From: Pseudoxanthomonas sp. GM95 | Lineage (GTDB): Bacteria; Pseudomonadota; Gammaproteobacteria; Xanthomonadales; Xanthomonadaceae | Direction: 5' to 3' | Assembly (NCBI RefSeq): GCF_900109775.1 | Contig: NZ_FOAX01000001.1 | Location: forward strand, 1,714,159 to 1,778,158 | Length of the DNA: 64,000 nt | Shown: in pieces, positions 55,203-64,000 of the stretch | Position numbering within the stretch: position 1 is the stretch's first letter | Layout of the letters: the number at the start of each line of letters is the position of its first letter | The notes under the pieces: model-generated | Told to the model about the DNA's origin: nothing | What the model saw: only the letters and a program-made list of their open reading frames with translations | The model's database searches: none | Translations under genes and position numbers: made by a program

Positions 55203-55826
55203 TCAGCGCGCATTGAATTGCTCCATGAGCTGGACCAGCGGCATGTCACCCGCGCCGCGCAGGCCTGCCAGGATTTCCTCAAGATCACCCTCACGTTCGT
55301 CCTGGCCGAGCTTGAACGTCGCTTTCACCTCAATGATCTCGGCACGGAAGGCCACTACGCCGGTGGCCAGACGCGCTGCACGTGCGCCCATCTCGTCCAG
55401 GGTCCAGGCGTTGGTGCGGCCTGCTTCCATCTGCTCGGACAGCGCCCGAAGTTCATCCTGGATGTCGGCCTCGCCTTCGCACAACGTCACGCGCAGATCG
55501 AAACGCGCGGCTGCGTAGTTCCAGCTCGGCGCTTGGGTGCGATCGCTCAGCCAGCTGGGCGAGATGTAACCGTGCTGACCTAAGAAGAGCGCCTGCGCCT
55601 GCGGCTCGCGCGCCAGCCGTGACACGTGCGGATTGCGCCTTGCCAGGTGGCCGCGCAGCGCGACCAGATCCCCTTCCGCATCCAGCTCGGCGCGCAGCGG
55701 CAAGGGCGTGAACGCCGCATCTTCGCCGCCGGCCGACACCAGCCAAGCCAGCGGCGCATGTGCGACCAGATCAATGATGTCTTGTGCGGTGCGCGGTGCG
55801 AACAGCGGGTCCCGGGCGTGTCCCAT
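55203..55826 (-). CDS. PaiB-type FMN-binding split-barrel protein
   Basis: A 207-residue protein of the PaiB family. HGYISPSWLSDR and the following PSWNYAAARF are the family motifs, and LVALRGHLARRNPH matches the conserved N-terminal His region. PaiB was described as a negative transcriptional regulator in Bacillus; the fold is that of FMN-binding oxidoreductases. Its role with the amidase and amidohydrolase here is unknown. No upstream ribosome binding site is obvious. Confidence 0.83.
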   Translation of the reverse strand: MGHARDPLFAPRTAQDIIDLVAHAPLAWLVSAGGEDAAFTPLPLRAELDAEGDLVALRGHLARRNPHVSRLAREPQAQALFLGQHGYISPSWLSDRTQAPSWNYAAARFDLRVTLCEGEADIQDELRALSEQMEAGRTNAWTLDEMGARAARLATGVVAFRAEIIEVKATFKLGQDEREGDLEEILAGLRGAGDMPLVQLMEQFNAR

Positions 55827-55906
55827 GGGTTGTTTTTCCTAATTGGCGGTGGCGAAGGACGTCAGCGCCTGGCGTGCCGCTGCAACGCCAGGCGCGCAAT
55901 GCATGC

Positions 55907-58900
55907 TTACGGCGTGCCTTCCGGCGAGGGCGGCGGCAGCGGATCAAGCGATGGGTCGTTGAACCACTGGACTGGCAGCGGCGCAGCGGTAGGCCATTGC
56001 TGGTCCAAGGTCTGCGCGTCGTACAGGCGACCGTTCTTCATCACCTGCACCAAGCTGTTGGTGTTGCGGATGTCCTGGCGCGGATCGCGCTCCAGCACCA
56101 GCAGGTCGGCGAACTTGCCGGTGCTCAGGCTTCCGATCTCGCCGGCATGTCCGATGGTGCGCGCCGATCCCATGGTCGCCGCATAAAGTGCCTCCATTGG
56201 CGTGGCACCTCCCGCGACGTAGGCTTCCAGCTCCCAGTGGTAGCCCAGGCCCGGCATTTCGCCATGGCTGCCGATGCCGACCACGCCACCGGCGCGCTGG
56301 ATCTTCAGTGCCTGTGCGGCAAAGCGCGGCCACTCGCGTTGGTCTGGCGGACTCCACTTGCGGCTGCGGGTCTTCTCGTCCAGGACGGCGGCGGGAATGA
56401 AGCGCTGCAACTTGGCGTCCTGCTGCGGCTGGTAGCGCTGGATCATCTCGTCCAGGATCGGACGAGCGCCGTAGAGCATCGAGAACGTCGGCGCATACGA
56501 GGTGCCAGTGCGTGCGAACAGCTGCACGACGTCGTCATGCAGCGGCGCCACCGGCAGTGCGTGCTCATTGCCGGCAAAGCCGTCGAGCACGTGGGTCAGG
56601 TCCAGGCGAAGGTCACTGGCGCCTTCGGTCGTGGGCATCATGCCGGTGCGCCGCGCCGCGTCCACAATCTGCCGGCGCACCGCACGGTTGCCCGGCATGT
56701 ACGACTTCAGGTTGCGGGTGGCGTAGTCGTCGCGATAGCGCTGCATCGCCAACTCGGCCTGGCCTACCGACTCGATCCGGGTATCGCGGAAAAAGCCTGG
56801 CCCGGTCGAAAACACCCGCGGGCCCACCGCAAGCCCGGCTTCGATCATGTCCTGGTATGCAAAGACCTCTGGCGTGAACGACTGTGGATCCATGCCGGTG
56901 GTGACGCCGTAGGCCAGGTCGACCAGGAAATCCCACGGATCCGGCTCGAGGATGCCGCGCCGGGTCTGGAACCAGTGCGCGTGCTCGTCGACGAAGCCGG
57001 GCACCAGGAACTTGCCCTGCAGGTCTCGCACGGCGGCCTGTGCAGGAATGGCGAAGCTGTCGCGCGTGCCGATCCGCAGGATCCTGCCACCGCCCACCAG
57101 CACATCCGCATTCTCGATCACCTGCCCGTTCTGCATGGTCAGGGCAGTTGCACCACGCAGCACGAGCAGGCCATCGGGCGTTGCGCGCGGGAGCGTGATG
57201 CCCGCCTGCTGCATGTCCGCCGCCCCCTCGGCCTGGCCGCGACCGCGCAAGGCCAGCGCCTGGTCCAGCCCGATGTGCAGCAGCCGAGCGCCTCGGGTCC
57301 ACACGATCTGGGTGCCGTCGGCGTTCCAGTCGAAGGTGTCGGCGCCGATGGCGGTCAGCTGAACCGCCGCTTCTGGCGTAGCCGCCAGATCGACCAGCGG
57401 CGGCTTGCCGTCTGGCCCTGCGGCCGGCAGTGGCACCAGCATCAACTGGCCACCGGTGACCGTCAGCGCGTGCCGTCCATCCGGCGAGAGCCGGACACTG
57501 CCCCCGACGATGCTGGCGGCCACGTACTGCGAAGGGGCCAGCACCTTGACTGCTGCGACCTGTCGCGCAGGCGCAGCACCGTCCGATGCCAGCGCCATCA
57601 CCCCGGCGCCGGTGTCGTAGCGCAACGTGCTGCCGGCCAGCGCCAGGCCGCGCGCGCCATAGGCCTGGGCGATCAGCTGCGGCACCCCACCGGTGGCCGG
57701 CATGCGCACGATGTCAGCGGCGCGGACCGCTCCGGTCTCCACGCGCAGTCGGAGCCGGTCGTGGTGACTGGAGCGCAACGCAAAAATCCCACGCCCGTCC
57801 GTATCGAACACAGGATCGGTGTAATAGCCGGCGCCTTGATTGATCTGTACCGGTGAGCGCTGGCCATCAGCGCCCACTGTCCAGACCGCCCCGCCCTCTT
57901 TCGCCCCCCAGGTGACGTAGGTCAGGGTGCGGCTATCGGGTGACCAGCTCGGCTGCCAGGCCTGCGTGCCGGCCGCGTCAAGCAACCGGGCCTGCGCGCC
58001 TTCGGCCACGTCCATCACGTACAACCGGCCCAGTGCGGAGAACGCCCAGCGCCGTCCATCCGGCGACAGTGACGGCTTGCCGATGAGGCGCACCTTGACC
58101 GGGCCTTCCGGCGATCGCTGGTCGACATGCAGTTCCGGGCCGATTTCCAGCTTCACCTGCGCGGTGAACGGGATGGGGTTCTCCTGCCCGTGCAGCGCAC
58201 GCTGCACCAGATGACCGTTGCGCGAGAACACGATCGCCTGGTCATCCGGGGTGAAGGCAAAGCGCGGCAGCAGGTCGGCATAGAAGCCGCCCTCCTGGCC
58301 ATCGCGGTCCACAGGCAATGCAAGCCAGCGATCCTCGCCGCTGCGCAGATCGCGGATGCGCAGGCCGGTCTGAGTGCCCTGCCGGGTCGCGTACACGAGT
58401 TGGTTGCCGTCATGGGACAGGACCGGGCGCATCGCGCCGCCAGGCGAGGCAATCAGCGTGTCTTCCGCGCCGGTACGTAAGTCACGGCGCACGATTGACC
58501 ACAGCGGTGGCACCGCACGCGTGGTCCAGGTGGTACCGGTCTTGGTGGCGTAATAGAGAAAGCGCCCGTCCGGTGACGCCGCGACACCCAGCGCCTGCTT
58601 ACGCTGGTCGAAGTCTTCCGTCCCGCTCGGCTTTGCCTTGGTGATCTGTTTGACCGGCCCGCCATCGACGGGATAAGCGTAGAGCTCGAAGGCCAGCAGC
58701 GAGGGCACGCTGCGCGAGGCGTACACCGTCTTGCCATCCGGCGACCAGGCCGGCGAGGCGAAATATTCGACGCCACTGTCTTGCGAGAGCTGGCGCAGGC
58801 CGCTGCCGTCAACGTTGGCGACCCACACGTTATCGCTGCCCGAGCGGTCGCTGACGAACGCAAACTGCCGTCCATCCGGCGAGAACACCGGCATGTTTTC

Positions 58901-59149
58901 AAAGGCGACGCCATCCAGCAGCGGCCGGGCACGTCCCCCCGCACGGTCAAGCCGATAGATGTCGCCGAGCAGGTCGAACAGCAGCGTCTTGCCGTCCGGC
59001 GAAACGTCCACCGCGCTCCAGGTCGCCTCGGTCGCGGTGAAGGACACACTGCGGCTGTGGGCCAGCCTGGGCAATGCATCGCCAGCAATGGCTATGGAAG
59101 CCGCCAGCGTCAGACTGGCAGCTGCGAGAAAGCGCATCAAAATGAACAT
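55907..59149 (-). CDS. Exported TolB-like beta-propeller amidohydrolase
   Basis: A 1080-residue protein with a signal peptide (about 1-22, hydrophobic then Ala-x-Ala). Residues about 25-640 contain many WD40/TolB-like blades with the repeated SPDGK or SPDGR motif. Residues about 660-1075 form an amidohydrolase domain with the metal motif VPGFVDEHAHW, and later HGEMPG and KFADLLVLE. It is probably periplasmic and hydrolyses a peptide-like or cyclic amide compound. The start at 59149 or the next ATG at 59137 are both possible. It follows the TonB receptor on the same strand by 53 bases. Confidence 0.85.
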   Translation of the reverse strand: MFILMRFLAAASLTLAASIAIAGDALPRLAHSRSVSFTATEATWSAVDVSPDGKTLLFDLLGDIYRLDRAGGRARPLLDGVAFENMPVFSPDGRQFAFVSDRSGSDNVWVANVDGSGLRQLSQDSGVEYFASPAWSPDGKTVYASRSVPSLLAFELYAYPVDGGPVKQITKAKPSGTEDFDQRKQALGVAASPDGRFLYYATKTGTTWTTRAVPPLWSIVRRDLRTGAEDTLIASPGGAMRPVLSHDGNQLVYATRQGTQTGLRIRDLRSGEDRWLALPVDRDGQEGGFYADLLPRFAFTPDDQAIVFSRNGHLVQRALHGQENPIPFTAQVKLEIGPELHVDQRSPEGPVKVRLIGKPSLSPDGRRWAFSALGRLYVMDVAEGAQARLLDAAGTQAWQPSWSPDSRTLTYVTWGAKEGGAVWTVGADGQRSPVQINQGAGYYTDPVFDTDGRGIFALRSSHHDRLRLRVETGAVRAADIVRMPATGGVPQLIAQAYGARGLALAGSTLRYDTGAGVMALASDGAAPARQVAAVKVLAPSQYVAASIVGGSVRLSPDGRHALTVTGGQLMLVPLPAAGPDGKPPLVDLAATPEAAVQLTAIGADTFDWNADGTQIVWTRGARLLHIGLDQALALRGRGQAEGAADMQQAGITLPRATPDGLLVLRGATALTMQNGQVIENADVLVGGGRILRIGTRDSFAIPAQAAVRDLQGKFLVPGFVDEHAHWFQTRRGILEPDPWDFLVDLAYGVTTGMDPQSFTPEVFAYQDMIEAGLAVGPRVFSTGPGFFRDTRIESVGQAELAMQRYRDDYATRNLKSYMPGNRAVRRQIVDAARRTGMMPTTEGASDLRLDLTHVLDGFAGNEHALPVAPLHDDVVQLFARTGTSYAPTFSMLYGARPILDEMIQRYQPQQDAKLQRFIPAAVLDEKTRSRKWSPPDQREWPRFAAQALKIQRAGGVVGIGSHGEMPGLGYHWELEAYVAGGATPMEALYAATMGSARTIGHAGEIGSLSTGKFADLLVLERDPRQDIRNTNSLVQVMKNGRLYDAQTLDQQWPTAAPLPVQWFNDPSLDPLPPPSPEGTP

Positions 59150-59202
59150 CAGGCACCGTCGCGAAGAGCTGGCGCGACCCTGACGGCCGCGCCAGGAATG
59201 GA

Positions 59203-61674
59203 TCAGTTGAAGCGCCAGGCAGCCGACACACCGAAGGTACGCGGACGGATGATGAATTCCTGGCGTCGATAGAGCGCATTGGTGCTGGTGCCGTAGCCGA
59301 ATGAAGCGGCATAGGCATTGTTGAGGTTGGTGCCCCAGATCGAATAGTCCCACTGCTTGTGCCGCAGGTTCAGGCGCAGGTCGATCTGGTTGTACTCACC
59401 CACCTTGGCCACGCTGTCGCTCAGGGTTTCCGGCGCGTCGGAGATGTAGCGATGCGACAGGATCAGGGTTGGCTCCAGTGCCGTGGGCAGGCGCCACGTC
59501 AAGGTGTTGGCGACCTGAATCTTGGAGGCACCGGGCAGCTGCTGGCCCTTGCGCAGGACCGGAGAAGCGGTGGCCACATCCTCGGTCAGTTCGGCATTGA
59601 GCAGGGTCAGGTTCGTGGCCCAATTCAGATCAGGAGTCAGGTCGAAGCCGACGCTACTCTCCAGGCCGTAGATGCGCGCAGCACCGGCATTGGTCCCGTA
59701 GGTGACGTTGTCCTGACGGGTCAGGCGGACCTGCATGTCGGTCCAGTCGATGTAGAACACCGCCGCATCCACGTGACCCCGTCCGCCCAAGAAGTCGCTA
59801 CGCAAGCCCAGCTCGTAGTTCCACAGGCTGTCCGAATCCCAACCGGCGGGCGTGTCGAAATTGCACTCGCACGGATACACCGTGTTGGGGTTGCCGACGC
59901 GAAAGCCCTTGGAGATCGTCGCGTAGGTGGTGAAATCCCGACTGGGCGCATACAGCAACGATGCCTTGGGGACAAAGCCGGTTTCACTGATCCGGTAAGG
60001 ATCGGGGTGCTGGCTGGGCACATAGCTGTAGCCATAGCGGTCCAAGGTTACGCCATAGCGCGACTTGAAGAACCGGCCACCGGCAGTCAGCGTCCAGGCA
60101 TCGTTGAGATGCAGGTTGCCCTCACCGAAGAATGCGTACTCTTCGCCGCCGCCGTCGCTGTAGGTGCGATTGAAATTGTCGGTGCCGTCGTACTCGGCGG
60201 TCGGTCGCAAGCGACTCAGCACCGCGTACGCGCCATCGGCGTGAGTGAAGGTGTGCACGGCACGGTCGCTGCTGCTGAACATCGTGCCCAGCAGCCATTC
60301 GAAGCGGTCATTGGACGATGAGGCCAGGCGCACCTCAGCCGTCTTCATGGTGATGTCCATGTACTCGGTCGAATCGATCGCCTTGCCGGGCAACAGGGTG
60401 CGCACGGAAGAGCTCTGGGTGATATCACCATGAAGCTCGTGCGTCTTCTTGCTCTGCGACAGGATCGCGGTCAGCTCGCCGAAGTCGAAAGTGCGTTCCA
60501 GCCGGCCAGAGAACAGACTGATGTCGTAGTCAGCCTCGGTGGAGAACAGCGAGTAGCGCGCGTACTTTCCTTGCGCGCTGTGGGCATAGTTCTGGTCGTC
60601 GGTCAGGCTCTTCTGGTACAGCCCCATCAGCGAGACACGCGTGACATCGTCAGGGGTCCACATCAGCGAGACGCGACCGCCCGTGGTGGACACATCGGTA
60701 CTTCCCTTCTCACCGGTGCCGTTGTTATCGAGATAGCCGGCATCGGAGCGCTTGAGCACCACCGCGCGCAGGGCCAGGCGGTCGGCAATCAGCGGCAGGT
60801 TGATCATGCCCTTGGCGGTGTAACTCAACTCGCCATCAGCATGCTGGGTGCTGCTCAGGCCAGTCTCGAAGGCTGCATCGAATCCACTCGTGTCGGCCGG
60901 GTTGGTGATGTAGTTGATCGCACCACCCAGCGAGGCCGAGCCAAACAGGGTGCCCTGCGGGCCGCGCAACACTTCCACACGCTGCAGGTCGAAGGTGTCG
61001 ATGTCGGGGATGCCGACCGCGTAGCTGGGCTCGCTCAGCGGCACATCATCGATGTACCAGCCGGTCGGCCCCTGACCCTGGTCGATGCCGGCACTGGTGC
61101 CCACGCCGCGGATCACCGCAGTGGACTGGCCTGGAATGCCGGCGTTGAAGACCACGCCCGGCAGACGACCCAGGTAATCGGCATTGGACTGTGCGCCGAC
61201 TTCCTTCAGCGCCGTACCACTGATTGCGGAGATGCCACCGGGGATTTCCTGAAGCGGCGTCACGCGCTTGCTGGCGGTGACCGTGACCTGCTTGAGATCG
61301 GTGGCTTCACTCTTGGGCGCGGGCCTGGATGCGCCAGCCGGAATCTTCGCAGCGCTGATCACCACCGTGTTCTGGTTAAGAAAGCTGTAGTCCAGGCCCG
61401 AGCCGCGCAACAAGGTTTGCAGCGCCTGATCGACCGGCACGCCTGACGCGACAGCTGGCGCGACCAGTCCCGCGGTGACCTTGGCCTGATAGACCAACTG
61501 AAGGTTGGTGTTGCGGGCCAGGTCGGCCAATGCCTGTGAAAGCGGGGTGCCTTTGGCAATCGCGCTGGTGGTGGTCGCCGAGGCGGTAACGGGTTGTGCA
61601 GACAGCGGTGATGCGGCCAGTGCGGCGGCGATGGCCAGGCTCAGGCCAAACGGCAGTACGACATTCGAACGCAT
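59203..61674 (-). CDS. TonB-dependent receptor with STN signalling domain
   Basis: An 823-residue outer-membrane receptor. A signal peptide (about 1-27), an STN domain (about 38-100, LVYQAKVTAGLVAPAV), a TonB box-like TVTASKR, a plug domain (IRGVGTSAGIDQG, VEVLRGPQGTLFG) and a barrel follow. The STN domain passes a ligand signal to FecR and then the sigma factor. The C-terminus ends FNA-like as WRFN rather than with a terminal Phe. The ligand is probably degraded by the downstream exported hydrolases, so it need not be a siderophore. Confidence 0.92.
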   Translation of the reverse strand: MRSNVVLPFGLSLAIAAALAASPLSAQPVTASATTTSAIAKGTPLSQALADLARNTNLQLVYQAKVTAGLVAPAVASGVPVDQALQTLLRGSGLDYSFLNQNTVVISAAKIPAGASRPAPKSEATDLKQVTVTASKRVTPLQEIPGGISAISGTALKEVGAQSNADYLGRLPGVVFNAGIPGQSTAVIRGVGTSAGIDQGQGPTGWYIDDVPLSEPSYAVGIPDIDTFDLQRVEVLRGPQGTLFGSASLGGAINYITNPADTSGFDAAFETGLSSTQHADGELSYTAKGMINLPLIADRLALRAVVLKRSDAGYLDNNGTGEKGSTDVSTTGGRVSLMWTPDDVTRVSLMGLYQKSLTDDQNYAHSAQGKYARYSLFSTEADYDISLFSGRLERTFDFGELTAILSQSKKTHELHGDITQSSSVRTLLPGKAIDSTEYMDITMKTAEVRLASSSNDRFEWLLGTMFSSSDRAVHTFTHADGAYAVLSRLRPTAEYDGTDNFNRTYSDGGGEEYAFFGEGNLHLNDAWTLTAGGRFFKSRYGVTLDRYGYSYVPSQHPDPYRISETGFVPKASLLYAPSRDFTTYATISKGFRVGNPNTVYPCECNFDTPAGWDSDSLWNYELGLRSDFLGGRGHVDAAVFYIDWTDMQVRLTRQDNVTYGTNAGAARIYGLESSVGFDLTPDLNWATNLTLLNAELTEDVATASPVLRKGQQLPGASKIQVANTLTWRLPTALEPTLILSHRYISDAPETLSDSVAKVGEYNQIDLRLNLRHKQWDYSIWGTNLNNAYAASFGYGTSTNALYRRQEFIIRPRTFGVSAAWRFN

Positions 61675-61778
61675 GTGGAAACGGTCCCCGTAGAAGAAAT
61701 GGATGGCGATGACACGAGATCCGCTCTCCCCAGCGGCTCCTCTTATTGAGAGGGCCTGTGCGCCAACTCGGGTACCGT

Positions 61779-62873
61779 TTATTTCAATTTATTTTCAGCA
61801 ACCACCACGATCTGCCCTGGCCTCTGCTCCACACGCGTCTGCGGCATGCTGCGCAGATACAGCACGAAGCTGTCCAGGTCTCGGCTCGAGAACATTCCCG
61901 AGATCCGCATCGACGCCAAGCGCGGATCGTCGATGCGCAATTGGACGGTGTTGTAGCGATTGAACTCCGCCGCTACCTGCTCCATGGGCGTGTCATCGAA
62001 CGCGATCTGATTGTGCGTCCAGGCTGAAGCACCTTCGGCACCGGAAGCAAGATCCTCGCGGACCTGCCCCTGAGCGTCGATGCTGAGACGCATCCCCGGG
62101 GCTAACTCGGCGATGCGTGATGCGGGCTTGTCGGACCCGCGCGACCACCAGTGGGGGCCAGGCGCGGGCTGGCGCCAGAGTTCGACTTTGCCGTGCACCA
62201 AGCTGACGGTATCCAGCTTGCCTCGCCGATAGATATCGAAGGCGGTGCCGATATCACGTACGACGTTCTGGCCAATCCGGACCTGCAGGGGACGGGGATC
62301 TTTGGCGACATCGAAGAACGCCTGCCCGTGGACCAGCTCGATGTCCCGCGCCTTGCCGCCATAGGCCACGCGCACCTCGGTGCCCACGTTCAACTGCAGG
62401 CGCGTGCCATCCTCCAGTTGCAGCGTGCGCTGCTCGCCTTGAGCGGTGCGATAGACGGTCGGCTCAGTCGACGATTGCAGACCAAAGACCCCGACGGTCA
62501 CAACCAACGCCGCGCAGGCTGCGACCATCCAGGCCCGGCGCACGCCGTTGGCACTGCGCGCTGGCACCGCCTGCCGGTGCAGGACCGGCGCAGGCTGTAG
62601 AACCACCGGCGCATCGTCCTGTCGTGCGGCAGCCAGCAGCTCCTCCAGCGGCGTGTCGATGGATTTCATCGCATCGACCAGATCCTCCTCGATGACCGCC
62701 ATCCGCAGATAGGCGTTCACATGGCTGCGCGATCCGCGCAGCCACTGCAACAGCCCGCGGCGACGCGGCTGCCCCATGAGCATGTGCCGCTCCTCGGCGA
62801 TCCACTCGGCCGCCTGCTGCGACAGCAGCTCCTGCATGGCCGACTCCGCGGCCGTTTCTCGATCACGCTTCAT
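61779..62873 (-). CDS. FecR-type anti-sigma factor/signal transducer
   Basis: A 364-residue FecR protein with a DUF4880-type cytoplasmic domain (about 10-60, WIAEERHMLMGQP), a Pro/Ala-rich linker, one transmembrane helix at about 113-132, the FecR domain (RTAQGEQRTLQLEDGTRL) and a C-terminal DUF4974-type region. It conveys the receptor signal to the ECF sigma factor. Its start overlaps the end of the sigma gene by 11 bases. A 104-base gap to the receptor may contain a sigma-dependent promoter. Confidence 0.9.
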   Translation of the reverse strand: MKRDRETAAESAMQELLSQQAAEWIAEERHMLMGQPRRRGLLQWLRGSRSHVNAYLRMAVIEEDLVDAMKSIDTPLEELLAAARQDDAPVVLQPAPVLHRQAVPARSANGVRRAWMVAACAALVVTVGVFGLQSSTEPTVYRTAQGEQRTLQLEDGTRLQLNVGTEVRVAYGGKARDIELVHGQAFFDVAKDPRPLQVRIGQNVVRDIGTAFDIYRRGKLDTVSLVHGKVELWRQPAPGPHWWSRGSDKPASRIAELAPGMRLSIDAQGQVREDLASGAEGASAWTHNQIAFDDTPMEQVAAEFNRYNTVQLRIDDPRLASMRISGMFSSRDLDSFVLYLRSMPQTRVEQRPGQIVVVAENKLK

Positions 62874-63417
62874 AGTTGGCCAGTGCCCTCCTGCACAGGT
62901 CCAGCGAACGCACTACGTACTTCTTCACCATGTGCGTCGAAATTCCCATGGCATCTGCGATCTCCGCATAGCTCATGCCCTCTCGGTACTGCATCACCAT
63001 CACGGCCTTGCATCGCGGCGGTAGGGCCGCGATTGCCTGCACCAACCGCACCCGGCGCGCCTGCCGATAGGCATGGTCTTCCGGATTTGAATCCGGTGCA
63101 TGCAGCTCGGATAGGACATCGGTGATGTCCACCTGCAGGGCCGCACGCTGGTACAGCACCGCCCGTTCGCGCACCAGGTTGGCGGCGACGGTGAACAGGT
63201 AGGCCCGGATGTTGTGGATCGCCTCGCGCTCCCCTGCGTCGGCATCGGCGTGCAGCAGGCGCCAGTAGACCTCCTGGACCAGGTCTTCGACCTCCCAGGT
63301 ATCGGCCACGCGCCGACGCAGGAAGCTCCTGAGGCTGTCTTGGTACTGCTTGAATGAGCCGGCCCAGTTGGGCATTTTTTGCTGTCCACCGGTGGCGCGT
63401 TCTGGCGCCTCGTTCAA
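62863..63417 (-). CDS. FecI-type ECF sigma factor
   Basis: A 184-residue sigma-70-family protein. Region 2 includes EVEDLVQEVYWRLL, region 4 includes YREGMSYAEIADAMGIST followed by HMVKKYVVRSL. Sigma factor, FecR and TonB receptor are in the usual order and overlap or adjoin. It should direct transcription of the receptor operon on ligand binding. The alternative start MPNWAGS at residue 15 is possible. Confidence 0.9.
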   Translation of the reverse strand: MNEAPERATGGQQKMPNWAGSFKQYQDSLRSFLRRRVADTWEVEDLVQEVYWRLLHADADAGEREAIHNIRAYLFTVAANLVRERAVLYQRAALQVDITDVLSELHAPDSNPEDHAYRQARRVRLVQAIAALPPRCKAVMVMQYREGMSYAEIADAMGISTHMVKKYVVRSLDLCRRALANYEA

Positions 63418-63473
63418 TAGGAGTGGGAAAGCGCCCGGTCGGGTACCCCTGATTTCATCAGAAACCGTTTTAA

Positions 63474-63575
63474 GCAGTTGGGCTGCACTTGGTTGAGTTA
63501 GCCATAGATGTAGATCTTGAGCAGCGCGGCTGGGTGGTTACACCGGCCTTGCGTCGCACCAGGCCTATTGGGGTT
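63474..63575 (-). pseudogene. IS1182-type transposase N-terminal remnant
   Basis: The minus-strand frame reads CNHPAALLKIYIYG, stop, then LNQVQPN. This matches the conserved YHPATLLKLYIYGYLNRIQ segment of IS1182-family transposases, with a Tyr codon turned into TAA. Nothing recognisable remains before or after, and no terminal repeats were found. It is an old insertion scar in the gap 63418-63848, which otherwise shows no gene. Confidence 0.6.
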
Positions 63576-63811
63576 GAATTCACCATCGCACCGATGGCGC
63601 ACCCGCTTCGACTTCCCTTCGACGAGCTTTGTCGCCGGGTAATCGCGCATGGCAAGGATCTCGATTAGGCGCAACGGCTCGACTGTCAGGCCAGAGATCG
63701 CTGAACCCGCCTGAGCGCAGATGGCGTGCCAATGGCGGGCACCTTGAGTCCAAACCCCAAACCGCCCGGCACATGCCGAAATATCGATCCGAAATAAAAG
63801 CGCAGAGGTAG

Positions 63812-63826
63812 TAGACGACCGGTCTA
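63812..63826. promoter_or_regulatory. Inverted repeat operator candidate for TetR regulator
   Basis: TAGAC-GACCG-GTCTA, with 5-bp arms, lies 22 bases upstream of the regulator ATG. It resembles TetR-family autoregulatory sites of the TAGACC..GGTCTA type. Confidence 0.45.
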
Positions 63827-63848
63827 ATGAGGCGTAGATTGCCAACCC

Positions 63849-64000
63849 ATGAGCTCTGTCGCCGCCCCCGAAACTCTGGATGTTCGCGAAAAGATCCTGG
63901 CCACCGGCCAACGGATCATGGGCGGCAAGGGCTTTTCGGCGGTCGGTTTGAACGAAGTACTGACGTCCGCTGGCGTACCCAAGGGGTCGTTCTATCACTA
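63849..64000 (+). CDS. TetR/AcrR family regulator, N-terminal part only
   Basis: About 50 residues are visible before the window ends. The sequence ILATGQRIMGGKGFSAVGLN followed by EVLTSAGVPKGSFYHY is a typical TetR helix-turn-helix, close to the AcuR/NemR-like group. Its target is unknown; a small inverted repeat just upstream is probably its own operator. Confidence 0.87.
   Translation, partial: MSSVAAPETLDVREKILATGQRIMGGKGFSAVGLNEVLTSAGVPKGSFYH

Noticed and set aside
63498..63998. Minus-strand frame of 166 codons at the window end
   Set aside because: Only about 20 residues at its end match transposase; the rest is antisense to the TetR gene and non-homologous, so it is not a gene.

Overview
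The window is GC-rich chromosomal DNA from a gammaproteobacterium, most likely a member of the Xanthomonadaceae (Stenotrophomonas, Pseudoxanthomonas, Xanthomonas or Lysobacter type). This is inferred from gene content: a hydroxyproline catabolic operon with a three-part D-hydroxyproline dehydrogenase, a FecI/FecR/TonB receptor locus with an STN domain, very tight ATGA/GTGA gene overlaps and many lineage-type small orphan proteins. No rRNA, tRNA, CRISPR array or intact transposon was seen.

Layout. 1-9048: a trans-4-hydroxy-L-proline operon on the minus strand (epimerase, three dehydrogenase subunits, deaminase, semialdehyde dehydrogenase, proline peptidase, then a DUF885 lipoprotein cut by the window edge), with a divergent PAS-AraC regulator. 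9049-12900: a low-order region with a single integron-type gene cassette and its attC site, a decayed LysR fragment, an SRAP-family protein lacking its catalytic residues and small orphan proteins. 12917-24909: a large signalling region. A lone receiver diverges from a plus-strand operon of a triple-receiver hybrid kinase, CheR, CheB and a receiver-kinase. Convergent to it is a stressosome operon (RsbR, RsbS, RsbT, an RsbT/RsbX-like fusion and two histidine kinases). 25100-31450: small proteins, a broken aldo/keto reductase, a DUF2383 protein, catalase KatE and a CsbD protein. 31518-38053: glycerate kinase, gamma-carbonic-anhydrase-like protein, MFS transporter, enoyl-CoA hydratase, CoA transferase and a LysR regulator. 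38191-46100: a SET-domain protein, related small orphan proteins, and a four-gene operon (acyl-CoA dehydrogenase-like, PIG-L deacetylase, methyltransferase, glycosyltransferase). 46128-53460: manganese catalase, a PaoABC-type molybdenum aldehyde oxidoreductase, small proteins, a partial amidase duplication and a truncated esterase. 53654-63417: ECF sigma factor, FecR, TonB-dependent receptor, a beta-propeller amidohydrolase, a PaiB-like flavoprotein and a Tat-exported amidase. 63418-64000: a transposase remnant and the start of a TetR regulator.

Two themes stand out. One is stress defence: a stressosome, two unrelated catalases, CsbD and DUF2383 within about 35 kb. The other is scavenging of peptide-derived and other organic compounds: hydroxyproline, a TonB receptor with hydrolases, and CoA-dependent acid catabolism. 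Between these modules lie stretches of small paralogous proteins and pseudogene fragments that look like sites of repeated insertion and decay.
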